In this document: positions 1 to 7,417 of the stretch, one piece after another
Layout: each line of letters begins with the position of its first letter
How positions within the stretch are numbered: the first letter of the stretch is position 1
Assembly: GCA_902797015.1 (NCBI GenBank)
Contig: CADBRG010000014.1
Location: 1 to 15,675 of the forward strand
Length of the DNA stretch: 15,675 nucleotides
Source: an uncultured Lachnospiraceae bacterium
GTDB lineage: Bacteria; Bacillota; Clostridia; Lachnospirales; Lachnospiraceae
Direction of reading: 5' to 3'
Program-made: the position numbers and the translations under genes
Notes under the pieces: generated by a model
The model's database searches: none
Told to the model about the DNA's origin: nothing
What the model saw: the letters and a program-made list of their open reading frames with translations, nothing else

Positions 1-2613
1 CGCTGCCTGTGCTGCCGCAAGTCTTGCGATCGGCACGCGGTACGGCGAGCAGGATACATAGTCAAGGCCGATCTTATGGCAGAACTCAACGGATGTCGGA
101 TCGCCGCCGTGCTCGCCACAGATACCGATGTGAAGGTCGCTGTTGGCCGGCTTGCCAAGCTCGATACCCATCTTCATCAGCTTGCCGACACCATCCTGAT
201 CCAGTCTTGCGAACGGATCGTTCTCAAAGATCTTCGCATCATAGTATGCATCCAGGAACTTGCCGCAGTCATCGCGGGAGAAGCCGAATGTCATCTGGGT
301 CAGATCGTTTGTACCGAAGCAGAAGAAGTCTGCCTGTTTTGCGATCTCGTCAGCCAGCAGGCATGCGCGCGGGATCTCGATCATCGTACCGACTTTGTAC
401 TTCAGATCGATCGGCTGTGCAGCTGCGATCTCAGCATCTGCTGTCTCAATGACGATATCTCTTACAAACTTCAGCTCTTTAGCGTCGGTTGAAAGCGGGA
501 TCATGATCTCCGGATTCAGTCTCCAGCCCGGATGCTCTTTTGCGACTTTGATCGCTGCACGGATGACAGCCTTGGTCTGCATAACTGCGATTTCCGGATA
601 GGTGATCGCCAGACGAAGACCTCTGTGTCCCATCATCGGGTTGAATTCTTTCAGGCCATCGATGATCGCTTTGATTTCTTCAACGGTCTTGCCCTGTGTC
701 TCAGCCAGCTTCTTGATGTCCTCTTCCTCTGTCGGAACGAACTCATGCAGTGGCGGATCCAGGAAACGGATCGTGGTCGGATAATCTTCCATTGCCTCGT
801 AGATCTGCTCAAAGTCGCTCTGCTGGAACGGCAGGATCTTCTCGAGTGCTGCTTCTCTTTCTTCTTTGGTATCTGCACAGATCATCTCGCGGAATGCTGC
901 GATTCTGTCCTCTTCAAAGAACATATGCTCTGTACGGCAAAGGCCGATACCCTCAGCACCGAGCTCACGGGCTCTCTTTGCATCTGCCGGTGTATCTGCA
1001 TTGGTACGAACGTTTAAGCTGCGGAACTCATCTGCCCATCCCATGATGCGCTCGAACTCACCTGCGATCTTTGCTTCAACGGTCGGCATCGCGCCGTCAT
1101 AGATCGCACCTGTGGAACCGTCGAAGGAAATGATGTCGCCTTCATGATAGGTATGTCCGCCAAGCTGGAATGTCTTGTTTGCTTCATCCATGATGATGTC
1201 GGAGCATCCGGATACACAGCAAGCGCCCATACCACGGGCAACAACTGCTGCGTGAGATGTCATACCGCCGCGAACGGTCAGGATACCCTGGGAAGCCTTC
1301 ATACCTTCGATATCTTCCGGTGAAGTCTCCAGACGAACCAGAACGACCTTCTCACCACGCTCTGCCCACTCTTTTGCATCATCTGCCGTAAAGACGATCT
1401 TACCGCATGCAGCACCCGGTGCAGCACCCAGTGCCTTACCGATCTGTTCTGCATCTTTCAATGCTTCCGGATCAAATGTCGGGTGGAGCAATGTATCCAG
1501 GTTACGCGGATCGATCATGGCGATCGCTTCTTTCGGAGTACGCATACCCTCATCTACCAGATCACAGGCGATCTTTAACGCTGCCTGTGCGGTACGCTTA
1601 CCGTTTCTAGTCTGCAGCATGTAAAGCTTGCCGTTCTCTACGGTAAACTCCATATCCTGCATATCACGGTAGTGGTTTTCCAGAATAGAGCAAACCTCTG
1701 TAAACTGCTTGAATGCCTCCGGGAACTTCTGTTCCATCTCGGAAATATGCATCGGTGTACGGACACCTGCTACAACGTCCTCACCCTGTGCATTGGTCAG
1801 GAACTCACCAAACAGTCCCTTTGCGCCGGTTGCCGGATCACGTGTGAACGCAACACCAGTACCACAGTCATCACCCATGTTACCAAATGCCATGGACTGT
1901 ACGTTAACAGCTGTTCCCCAGGAATACGGGATGTCGTTATCACGACGATAAACGTTTGCACGCGGGTTATCCCAGGAACGGAATACGGCTTTGACAGCCT
2001 CCATCAGCTGCTCTTTCGGATCTGTCGGGAAGTCAGAACCGATCTTTGCCTTATATTCTGCCTTGAACTGGCCTGCAAGCTCTTTTAAGTCATCCGCTGT
2101 CAGATCGATATCCTGTGTGATGCCTTTTTCTTTTTTCATCTTGTCGATCAGCTCTTCAAAATACTTTTTGCCGACCTCCATAACAACATCCGAGAACATC
2201 TGGATGAAACGGCGATAGCAGTCCCATGCCCAGCGCGGGTTGCCCGATTTTGCGGAAAGGACCTCAACAACGTCCTCATTCAGACCCAGGTTCAGGATCG
2301 TATCCATCATACCCGGCATGGAAGCTCTTGCACCGGAACGAACCGAAACCAGAAGCGGGTTCTCTTTGTCACCGAATTTCTTTCCGGTGATCTCTTCCAT
2401 TTTCTCAATATATTCCATGATCTGGCCCTGGATCTCATCATTGATCTGACGGCCATCCTCATAATACTGCGTACATGCTTCAGTCGTGATCGTGAATCCC
2501 TGCGGTACCGGAAGTCCCAGATTTGTCATCTCGGCAAGGTTCGCGCCCTTTCCACCGAGCAGGTTTCTCATATCCGCATTGCCTTCACGGAACATATACA
2601 CCCATTTGTTCAT
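1..2613 (-). CDS. ppdK: Pyruvate, phosphate dikinase (3' end cut by window edge)
   Basis: Interconverts pyruvate, ATP and Pi with phosphoenolpyruvate, AMP and PPi in the cytoplasm. In anaerobic clostridia it serves glycolysis and gluconeogenesis. The reading frame is open for 871 codons to base 1. The family is about 874-880 residues, so only a few C-terminal residues are missing. Visible motifs: N-terminal nucleotide-binding start MNKWVYMF with GGKGANLAEM (about residues 20-29); QTRNGKRTA near 335; the phosphorylated swivelling-domain histidine in GGMTSHAAVVARG (H454); and the C-terminal barrel with CGEHGGDP (catalytic C832) and SCSPYRVPIARL. Two in-frame ATGs exist. The one at 2613 has a GGGG ribosome site 7 nt upstream, whereas for the ATG at 2619 the spacing would be 1 nt, so 2613 is chosen. 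It lies 149 nt after folD in the same direction, probably with its own promoter. Confidence 0.97.
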   Translation of the reverse strand, partial: MNKWVYMFREGNADMRNLLGGKGANLAEMTNLGLPVPQGFTITTEACTQYYEDGRQINDEIQGQIMEYIEKMEEITGKKFGDKENPLLVSVRSGARASMPGMMDTILNLGLNEDVVEVLSAKSGNPRWAWDCYRRFIQMFSDVVMEVGKKYFEELIDKMKKEKGITQDIDLTADDLKELAGQFKAEYKAKIGSDFPTDPKEQLMEAVKAVFRSWDNPRANVYRRDNDIPYSWGTAVNVQSMAFGNMGDDCGTGVAFTRDPATGAKGLFGEFLTNAQGEDVVAGVRTPMHISEMEQKFPEAFKQFTEVCSILENHYRDMQDMEFTVENGKLYMLQTRNGKRTAQAALKIACDLVDEGMRTPKEAIAMIDPRNLDTLLHPTFDPEALKDAEQIGKALGAAPGAACGKIVFTADDAKEWAERGEKVVLVRLETSPEDIEGMKASQGILTVRGGMTSHAAVVARGMGACCVSGCSDIIMDEANKTFQLGGHTYHEGDIISFDGSTGAIYDGAMPTVEAKIAGEFERIMGWADEFRSLNVRTNADTPADAKRARELGAEGIGLCRTEHMFFEEDRIAAFREMICADTKEEREAALEKILPFQQSDFEQIYEAMEDYPTTIRFLDPPLHEFVPTEEEDIKKLAETQGKTVEEIKAIIDGLKEFNPMMGHRGLRLAITYPEIAVMQTKAVIRAAIKVAKEHPGWRLNPEIMIPLSTDAKELKFVRDIVIETADAEIAAAQPIDLKYKVGTMIEIPRACLLADEIAKQADFFCFGTNDLTQMTFGFSRDDCGKFLDAYYDAKIFENDPFARLDQDGVGKLMKMGIELGKPANSDLHIGICGEHGGDPTSVEFCHKIGLDYVSCSPYRVPIARLAAAQAA

Positions 2614-2671
2614 ACTCATACCCCTCTTTCTTCTTCTAACGAAGCCATTACTTATATGAAACGCGAAAAAA

Positions 2672-2735
2672 CAGTTACCGGAGTTCCTATTTTTATCGCA
2701 TTACACGCCGATTATAGGATACCACAAAGTAACTG
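2672..2735 (-). terminator. Nested stem-loop with T-run between folD and ppdK
   Basis: On the minus strand, a 7-bp outer stem (2672-2678 with 2729-2735, CAGTTAC/GTAACTG) encloses a 6-bp inner stem (2685-2690 with 2714-2719). Six T residues follow the outer stem directly (2666-2671 on the complement). The order stem then T-run fits a factor-independent terminator for folD-side transcripts, but the stem is AT-rich and the loop is long. It could instead be a leader element of ppdK. Confidence 0.4.
2711..2716 (-). promoter_or_regulatory. ppdK: Candidate -10 box for ppdK
   Basis: The minus strand reads TATAAT, a perfect -10 consensus, about 98 nt before the ppdK start codon and inside the stem-loop described at 2672-2735. 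No good -35 hexamer lies 16-18 nt upstream. The nearest one, TTGACT (2744-2749), is 27 nt away, which is too far. The call therefore rests on the -10 alone. Confidence 0.35.
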
Positions 2736-2762
2736 CCTTTTCCAGTCAAGTATTGTATTTTC

Positions 2763-3611
2763 TTAAGCTCTTTGTATCTTGGCGGCTCTTACCAGCTGTT
2801 TTGCCAGAATCGTTGTTGTCACGGCACCGACGCCGCCGGGTACCGGCGTTGCCATCGCCGCGATCTCTGCGATCTCCGCAAACTGCACATCTCCGTGAAT
2901 CGCGCCGTCTTCTCCCATGCTGATGCCGACATCGATCACGACTGCGCCTTCTTTGATATAATCCGGACCGATCATCCCCATCTTTCCGGTTGCCGCTACG
3001 ATAATATCCGAAGCGGAACACAGCTTTTTCAGGTCCTCTTCTGTCGTTCTGCTCCTGCAGATGCTGACCGTTGCTTTTCGGTTCAAAAGCATGATCGAGA
3101 GCGGTTTCCCGACCGTCATACCGTATCCGACAACAGTAATGTGTTTTCCTGTCACATCGACATCTGCATAATCCAGTACTTCCATGACCGCCTGTGCCGT
3201 ACATGGCGCAAATCCGCTCGTATCGCCTTCATACAGTTTCATCTTATTGACCGGGCCGATACCGTCAATATCTTTTTCAGGAGAAATGATTGCGGTTGCA
3301 GCGGCTTCATCCAGCCCTTTCGGAAGCGGTGCAAGCAAAAGAATTCCGTTTACGGCAGGATCATCATTGATCTTCTTTAATTCCGCCTGAAACGCCTCAT
3401 TGCTGATGTCTTCCGGGAATGCATATGACTCTGCCTCCAGACCGAGGTCCGCCATGCGCTTGAGGGCGCCTCTCTCATATGCCATATCATCCTCTTCTTC
3501 CCCGGCTCTGACGATCGCAAGCTTCGGAATATGTCCCTCCATCGCTGCCACGTCTTTTTCTATTTGTGCACGGATCGCTGCCGCTACTTCTTTTCCTCTT
3601 AATTCAATCAT
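2763..3611 (-). CDS. folD: Methylene-THF dehydrogenase (FolD family), probably without cyclohydrolase activity
   Basis: A FolD-family enzyme that oxidises methylene-THF to methenyl-THF (reversible). It has 282 residues, the normal family length. The start at 3611 is chosen because GGAGG lies 4 nt upstream. The frame stays open to 3650, but that extension overlaps the end of fchA. Visible motifs: PLP (95-97), ISPEKDIDG (109-117), FAPCTAQ (134-140), VGYGMTVGKPL (161-171) and the C-terminal PVPGGVGAVTT. Odd points: the family catalytic lysine (four residues after the conserved Tyr, here Y45) is Ala49, and the Gln before the PLP motif is Leu93. Both residues matter for cyclohydrolase activity in bifunctional enzymes. 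The next gene upstream is a dedicated cyclohydrolase, so this protein is inferred to be a mono-functional dehydrogenase. The usual GRS motif reads GYG, which may mean NAD rather than NADP use. Confidence 0.93.
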   Translation of the reverse strand: MIELRGKEVAAAIRAQIEKDVAAMEGHIPKLAIVRAGEEEDDMAYERGALKRMADLGLEAESYAFPEDISNEAFQAELKKINDDPAVNGILLLAPLPKGLDEAAATAIISPEKDIDGIGPVNKMKLYEGDTSGFAPCTAQAVMEVLDYADVDVTGKHITVVGYGMTVGKPLSIMLLNRKATVSICRSRTTEEDLKKLCSASDIIVAATGKMGMIGPDYIKEGAVVIDVGISMGEDGAIHGDVQFAEIAEIAAMATPVPGGVGAVTTTILAKQLVRAAKIQRA

Positions 3612-3639
3612 AAGTCCTCCTGAATCAGTTTTGTCAGTA

Positions 3640-4269
3640 TTAATTATCAAGCCGCTTCATTACTTTGGAAAAAACAGCTTCTGTCCGGGCACTTCCGTCC
3701 GCGATCAACGCATGCGCTTTTGCATTTAACTCATCCGCTGTATCCCTGTCTTTCATCGACTTCGTGTTAATAAACACATTTAAAGATGCACCTTTCAGCG
3801 CAGCTTCCGCAAACACCGCTGCCACACCTGCATCACTAAGCGCCATCACGCTGCCTTTTTCAGCGACCTCTTCGATCAGCAGGATCACCTCTGACACTGT
3901 CTCCATGATCCGGAGTGGCGCAATGCTGGCATCATACAGCACCTTTTTCATCACTTCCTCACGATAAGCGATTTCTTCTTCTGTATTTTTGGGAAGGCTG
4001 TATGCTTTTGCCAACGGTGCGAACGCTTCCGCATCCGCATCTGCCAGTGCTACAAGCGCATTTCTTTTCTCCTCAGCTTCCCGAAGGATTCTCTGGATAT
4101 CTTCCTCATACTGTGCATATTTTTTCTTCCCGGTCGTCAGATTCGCAACCATCGAAGCCAATGCCGCTGCCAAAGAACCGCACGCAGCACTTGCACCGCC
4201 GCCTCCGGGCACCGGAGCCGAGCTTGCCAGCTCTTCTAAAAACATATTGAAGTTTTTATCCAGTATCAT
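3640..4269 (-). CDS. fchA: Methenyl-THF cyclohydrolase, FTCD cyclodeaminase-like family
   Basis: Predicted to hydrolyse methenyl-THF to formyl-THF, the step between FolD and Fhs. The 209-residue all-helical protein matches the stand-alone FchA size. Its N-terminal glycine-rich segment APVPGGGGASAACGSLAAAL (about residues 18-37) is the signature of the formiminotransferase-cyclodeaminase cyclodeaminase domain. Ala- and Glu-rich helices follow. The start at 4269 has an AAAGGATAGGA ribosome site. It lies 40 nt after folE and 28 nt before folD, so co-transcription is very likely. The same family includes formimino-THF cyclodeaminases of histidine breakdown. The surrounding fhs and folD make the cyclohydrolase role far more likely. 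The altered active site of the neighbouring FolD supports this. Confidence 0.92.
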   Translation of the reverse strand: MILDKNFNMFLEELASSAPVPGGGGASAACGSLAAALASMVANLTTGKKKYAQYEEDIQRILREAEEKRNALVALADADAEAFAPLAKAYSLPKNTEEEIAYREEVMKKVLYDASIAPLRIMETVSEVILLIEEVAEKGSVMALSDAGVAAVFAEAALKGASLNVFINTKSMKDRDTADELNAKAHALIADGSARTEAVFSKVMKRLDN

Positions 4270-4309
4270 ATTCCTATCCTTTCTGAAATCGTCAAACCGA
4301 CAATCGGGA

Positions 4310-4864
4310 TCATGCTCTGATCATTTGCAGAACGTTATCCTGTAAGGAAGGATTCTGTTCAAATGATCCTCTCTTTGCAATCGTTACTGTTTTGCTTCCC
4401 GGCTTTTTGATTCCACGCATCGTCATACACATGTGCTCTGCTTCAATCACGATCATAACACCCTTAGGATGCAAATGATCCATCAGAGCGTCCGCTATCT
4501 GAATTGTCAGCTGCTCCTGGATCTGTGGTCGTTTTGCAAACACCTCCACGGTCCTTGCCAGCTTGCTTAAGCCCGCCACCTTTCCATCCGGGATATAGGC
4601 AATATGCGCCTTCCCGTAAAACGGAAGCAGATGATGTTCACAACAAGAAAAAAAGGTGATATCCTTCTCAAGAATCAAATCGCTGTGCGCCACAGAAAAC
4701 TGCTTTGACAGCGGCCCGGCCGCATCCTGTGTCAGGCCGCCAAAGATTTCTTCACACATACGTGCAACACGATCAGGTGTTTCAAGGAGTCCTTCTCTTT
4801 CGGGATCTTCTCCGATCCCTTCAAGGAACAGTCGGACTGCTTCTTTGATTTTTTGCTGGTCCAT
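4310..4864 (-). CDS. folE: GTP cyclohydrolase I
   Basis: Converts GTP to 7,8-dihydroneopterin triphosphate, the first step of pterin and folate synthesis. The protein has 184 residues. Family motifs: the LLETPDRVARM helix (27-37), the zinc and active-site segment CCEHHLLPF (74-82) with predicted zinc ligands C75 and H78 and catalytic H77, GLSKLAR (98-104), QEQLT (116-120), and HMCMTMRGI (144-152) giving the third zinc ligand C146. The start at 4864 is preferred because AAGGA lies 5 nt upstream. An alternative in-frame ATG at 4882 has a 10-nt spacing and may lie upstream of the transcript start. The gene sits 58 nt after fhs and 40 nt before fchA. Its place in a C1 operon suggests THF cofactor supply is tied to C1 flux. 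Confidence 0.95.
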   Translation of the reverse strand: MDQQKIKEAVRLFLEGIGEDPEREGLLETPDRVARMCEEIFGGLTQDAAGPLSKQFSVAHSDLILEKDITFFSCCEHHLLPFYGKAHIAYIPDGKVAGLSKLARTVEVFAKRPQIQEQLTIQIADALMDHLHPKGVMIVIEAEHMCMTMRGIKKPGSKTVTIAKRGSFEQNPSLQDNVLQMIRA

Positions 4865-4886
4865 AGTCTTCCTTAAACCCATTTCA

Positions 4887-4915
4887 TTTTTATCCTAATT
4901 CGCCAATATTGTCAA
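4887..4915 (-). promoter_or_regulatory. folE: Possible internal promoter before folE
   Basis: The minus strand has a perfect TTGACA (4910-4915), a 17-nt spacer, then TAAAAA (4887-4892, 4 of 6 to TATAAT). A transcript would start near 4880, leaving a short leader with the ribosome site that serves the ATG at 4864. It may let folE-fchA-folD be expressed apart from the upstream genes. Confidence 0.35.
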
Positions 4916-4922
4916 CCACGGT

Positions 4923-6599
4923 TTAGAACAGGCCGGAGATCACGCCATTCTCATCCACATCGATCTTTTCTGCAGACGGAACCTTGGGCAGACCCGGCAT
5001 CTTCATGATCTCGCCGGTCAACGCCACCAGGAATCCTGCGCCGATCGATGCTGTGATATCACGGACCGTGATACGGAATCCGGTCGGACGTCCCAAAACC
5101 TTGGCATCATCTGTCAGGGAATACTGATTCTTTGCCATACAAATCGGCAGATTGCCGAACCCAAGCTCTTCGAACTTCTTGATCTCCTTGTTCGCCTTGG
5201 CAGTGTAATCCACACCGTCTGCGCCATAGATTTTGGTTGCAATGGCATTAATCTTATCCTTGATCGGTGCATCCAGGTCATAGGTGAAGTTCACTTCGCT
5301 CTTCTCCTCTACCAGGCGCAGCACCTCTTTTGCCAGTTCCTCGCCGCCTTTGCCGCCTTTCGCCCATACTTCAGACAGGGCAACATTTACTCCAAGCTCT
5401 TCACATTTTTTGCGAATCAGAGCTAGCTCAGCCTCTGTATCTGTCGGGAAACGGTTGATGGCAACCACTGCCGGAAGCTTGAAGTTCTGTGTGATATTTT
5501 CCACATGTTTTAACAGGTTCGGAATACCTGCTTCCAGCGCTTCCAGATTCTCGTTGTTTAAGTCGGCCTTTGCCACGCCGCCATTGTACTTTAAGGCACG
5601 CACGGTTGCAACGATCACAACTGCTGACGGACGAAGCCCTGTCATACGGCATTTGATATCAAGGAATTTTTCAGCTCCCAGATCAGCTCCGAATCCGGCT
5701 TCCGTGATCATGTAATCTCCCAGCTTCACACCCATTTTGGTGGCTGTTACGCTGTTACAGCCGTGTGCGATATTTGCAAACGGTCCGCCATGCACAAATG
5801 CCGGTGTACCTTCCAGCGTCTGCACCAGGTTCGGCTTGATCGCATCCTTTAAAAGAGCCGTCATCGCGCCCTGTGCATTCAGATCGCCGGCCGTGACCGG
5901 TGCGCCGTCTTCGTTATACGCAACGACGATTCTTGCCAGCCTTGCCTTAAGCTCGGGAATGTCCGTTGCCAGCCAGAAGATCGCCATGATCTCTGATGCC
6001 ACTGTAATGTCAAATCCATCCTGACGGGTTACGCCGTCCCCTTTGTTGCCAAGGCCGTCTACGATATTACGAAGCTGTCTGTCATTCATATCAACACAGC
6101 GTCTCCAAGTGATTGTCTTAGGCACGATCCGAAGCGCATTTCCCTGGTGGATATGGTTGTCCAGCATCGCTGCGAGCAGATTGTTTGCCGCACCGATCGC
6201 ATGCAGATCGCCGGTAAAATGCAGATTGATATCCTCCATCGGGATCACCTGTGCATAGCCGCCTCCTGCAGCACCGCCCTTAACACCAAACACCGGGCCC
6301 AATGACGGCTCGCGCAATGCAACCACTGTCTTTTTCCCAAGACGGTTTAATCCGTCAGCCAGACCGATCGTCGTGGTGGTTTTTCCCTCGCCAGCCGGCG
6401 TCGGGTTGATCGCAGTCACCAAAACCAGTTTTGCGTCCGGCCGGTCCTGAATCTCCTTATAATACCGAAAATCAATTTTTGCCTTATAGCGTCCGTAGTT
6501 TTCTACATACTCCTCCGGGATCTCCAGCTTTTTGGCAATGTCATTGATCGGTTGGATCTCTGCCTGCTGCGCGATTTCAATATCTGATAAAAAACCCAT
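4923..6599 (-). CDS. fhs: Formate-tetrahydrofolate ligase (formyl-THF synthetase)
   Basis: Joins formate to THF with ATP to give 10-formyl-THF. Run backwards it makes ATP from formyl-THF. At 558 residues it has the normal family length. Visible motifs: the P-loop TPAGEGKTTTTIGLADG (67-83), REPSLGPVFGVKGGAAGGGY (96-115), PMEDINLHFTGDLHAI (120-135), and the C-terminal GRPTGFRITVRDI and SIGAGFLVALTGEIM. The start MGFLSDIEIA at 6599 has AAAGGA 7 nt upstream. It lies 16 nt after the MetF-like gene and 58 nt before folE. It is a hallmark of acetogenic and other C1-using anaerobes, though it also occurs in many non-acetogens as a source of formyl groups. Confidence 0.98.
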   Translation of the reverse strand: MGFLSDIEIAQQAEIQPINDIAKKLEIPEEYVENYGRYKAKIDFRYYKEIQDRPDAKLVLVTAINPTPAGEGKTTTTIGLADGLNRLGKKTVVALREPSLGPVFGVKGGAAGGGYAQVIPMEDINLHFTGDLHAIGAANNLLAAMLDNHIHQGNALRIVPKTITWRRCVDMNDRQLRNIVDGLGNKGDGVTRQDGFDITVASEIMAIFWLATDIPELKARLARIVVAYNEDGAPVTAGDLNAQGAMTALLKDAIKPNLVQTLEGTPAFVHGGPFANIAHGCNSVTATKMGVKLGDYMITEAGFGADLGAEKFLDIKCRMTGLRPSAVVIVATVRALKYNGGVAKADLNNENLEALEAGIPNLLKHVENITQNFKLPAVVAINRFPTDTEAELALIRKKCEELGVNVALSEVWAKGGKGGEELAKEVLRLVEEKSEVNFTYDLDAPIKDKINAIATKIYGADGVDYTAKANKEIKKFEELGFGNLPICMAKNQYSLTDDAKVLGRPTGFRITVRDITASIGAGFLVALTGEIMKMPGLPKVPSAEKIDVDENGVISGLF

Positions 6600-6616
6600 A
6601 ACAATATCCTTTCCAA

Positions 6617-7405
6617 TTACTGGTTGTTATACTTTTCTTCGATCTCCGGATACTGTGTCTTGTACCCGATCAATGCCAGATAGTTGCTGCAGTCCGGATA
6701 GAGATTCTGCAGATTGTCAAGCTCTGCCATCGGGTCATACGGGAAGTCTTCCGGAATGTCCTTTTCCATGATATCCGCAAGCAGATGGAGCTTCTTCGAC
6801 ATCCAGCATTCCACGACTACCGGGAAGTCAGGATAGTCTCTGCGCAGGCGGTCTACCATTGCATTCTGACCAACGATCGGCTGTGTGATCACATATTTTG
6901 CGCCTGCTGCAATCTTCTTTTCCAGCTTTGCGAACTCGGAATCCTCCGGCTCATAAGGATTAAACGCCGCACCAACGATAAAGTCCGGATAATGCTTATA
7001 GATGTATTTGATCAGCTCAACGGATGTGGTCACCTTTACATCCGGTGCTTCCAGTTCTTCCGGTTCCAGCTTGTGCATCTTATCAGATCCGTCTCCTGTC
7101 AATGCCAGAATGTTACGGATGCCGTGCTCTTTTGCATGCTCCAGAATATGATCCAGTGTTTCTTTTGTATGAAACGTATTCAGATGGATCAGCACCTGAT
7201 CCGGACGCGGAATCAGTTCCAGCTCATCGATCATCTCATAGGTCTGAAATGCGAGGCGTCCCATTGCATTGTCTGTGATGGATGCGATAAAACCGCTTTC
7301 CTGAATTCTCTCAAACCGCTCCTGGAAGCGTTCCAGCTCTTCCTCCAGTTTCTGTGAGCTGTGTTTTGGCGGTGTCATTTCAATATGGTATGTAAATTTT
7401 TCCAT
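6617..7405 (-). CDS. metF: Methylenetetrahydrofolate reductase (MetF-like), short form
   Basis: Predicted to interconvert methylene-THF and methyl-THF. The 262-residue protein is recognisable by the MetF barrel landmarks: IEMTPPK with the conserved Glu at 9 (canonical EFFPPK), ITDNAMGR (43-50), LIHLNTF (72-78), IRNILALTGDGSD with Asp105 (96-108), GAAFNPYEPED (145-155) and AGAKYVITQP with Gln175 (167-176). It is shorter than the roughly 290-residue enzymes and has a divergent C-terminus. No metV partner gene lies beside it, although many acetogens have a metV-metF pair. The start at 7405 has GGAG 7 nt upstream, overlapping the end of the methyltransferase gene 12 nt away. The neighbours suggest it feeds fhs and folD, in either direction. 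Electron donor or acceptor is unknown. Confidence 0.87.
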   Translation of the reverse strand: MEKFTYHIEMTPPKHSSQKLEEELERFQERFERIQESGFIASITDNAMGRLAFQTYEMIDELELIPRPDQVLIHLNTFHTKETLDHILEHAKEHGIRNILALTGDGSDKMHKLEPEELEAPDVKVTTSVELIKYIYKHYPDFIVGAAFNPYEPEDSEFAKLEKKIAAGAKYVITQPIVGQNAMVDRLRRDYPDFPVVVECWMSKKLHLLADIMEKDIPEDFPYDPMAELDNLQNLYPDCSNYLALIGYKTQYPEIEEKYNNQ

Positions 7406-7417
7406 GCTCGTTCTCCT

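Noticed and set aside
2711..2749. TTGACT...TATAAT as a full ppdK promoter
   Set aside because: The spacer is 27 nt, far outside the 16-18 nt range, so only the -10 box was kept as a candidate.
2772..3380. 202-codon open frame antisense to folD
   Set aside because: Fully covered by folD, with no recognisable domain and irregular Cys/His/Arg-rich composition typical of a shadow frame.
3612..3650. Upstream extension of folD
   Set aside because: It would add 13 residues unlike FolD, overlap the end of fchA, and ignore the GGAGG just before 3611.
6785..7357. 190-codon open frame antisense to the MetF-like gene
   Set aside because: Shadow of a well-supported gene; no ribosome site or motif.
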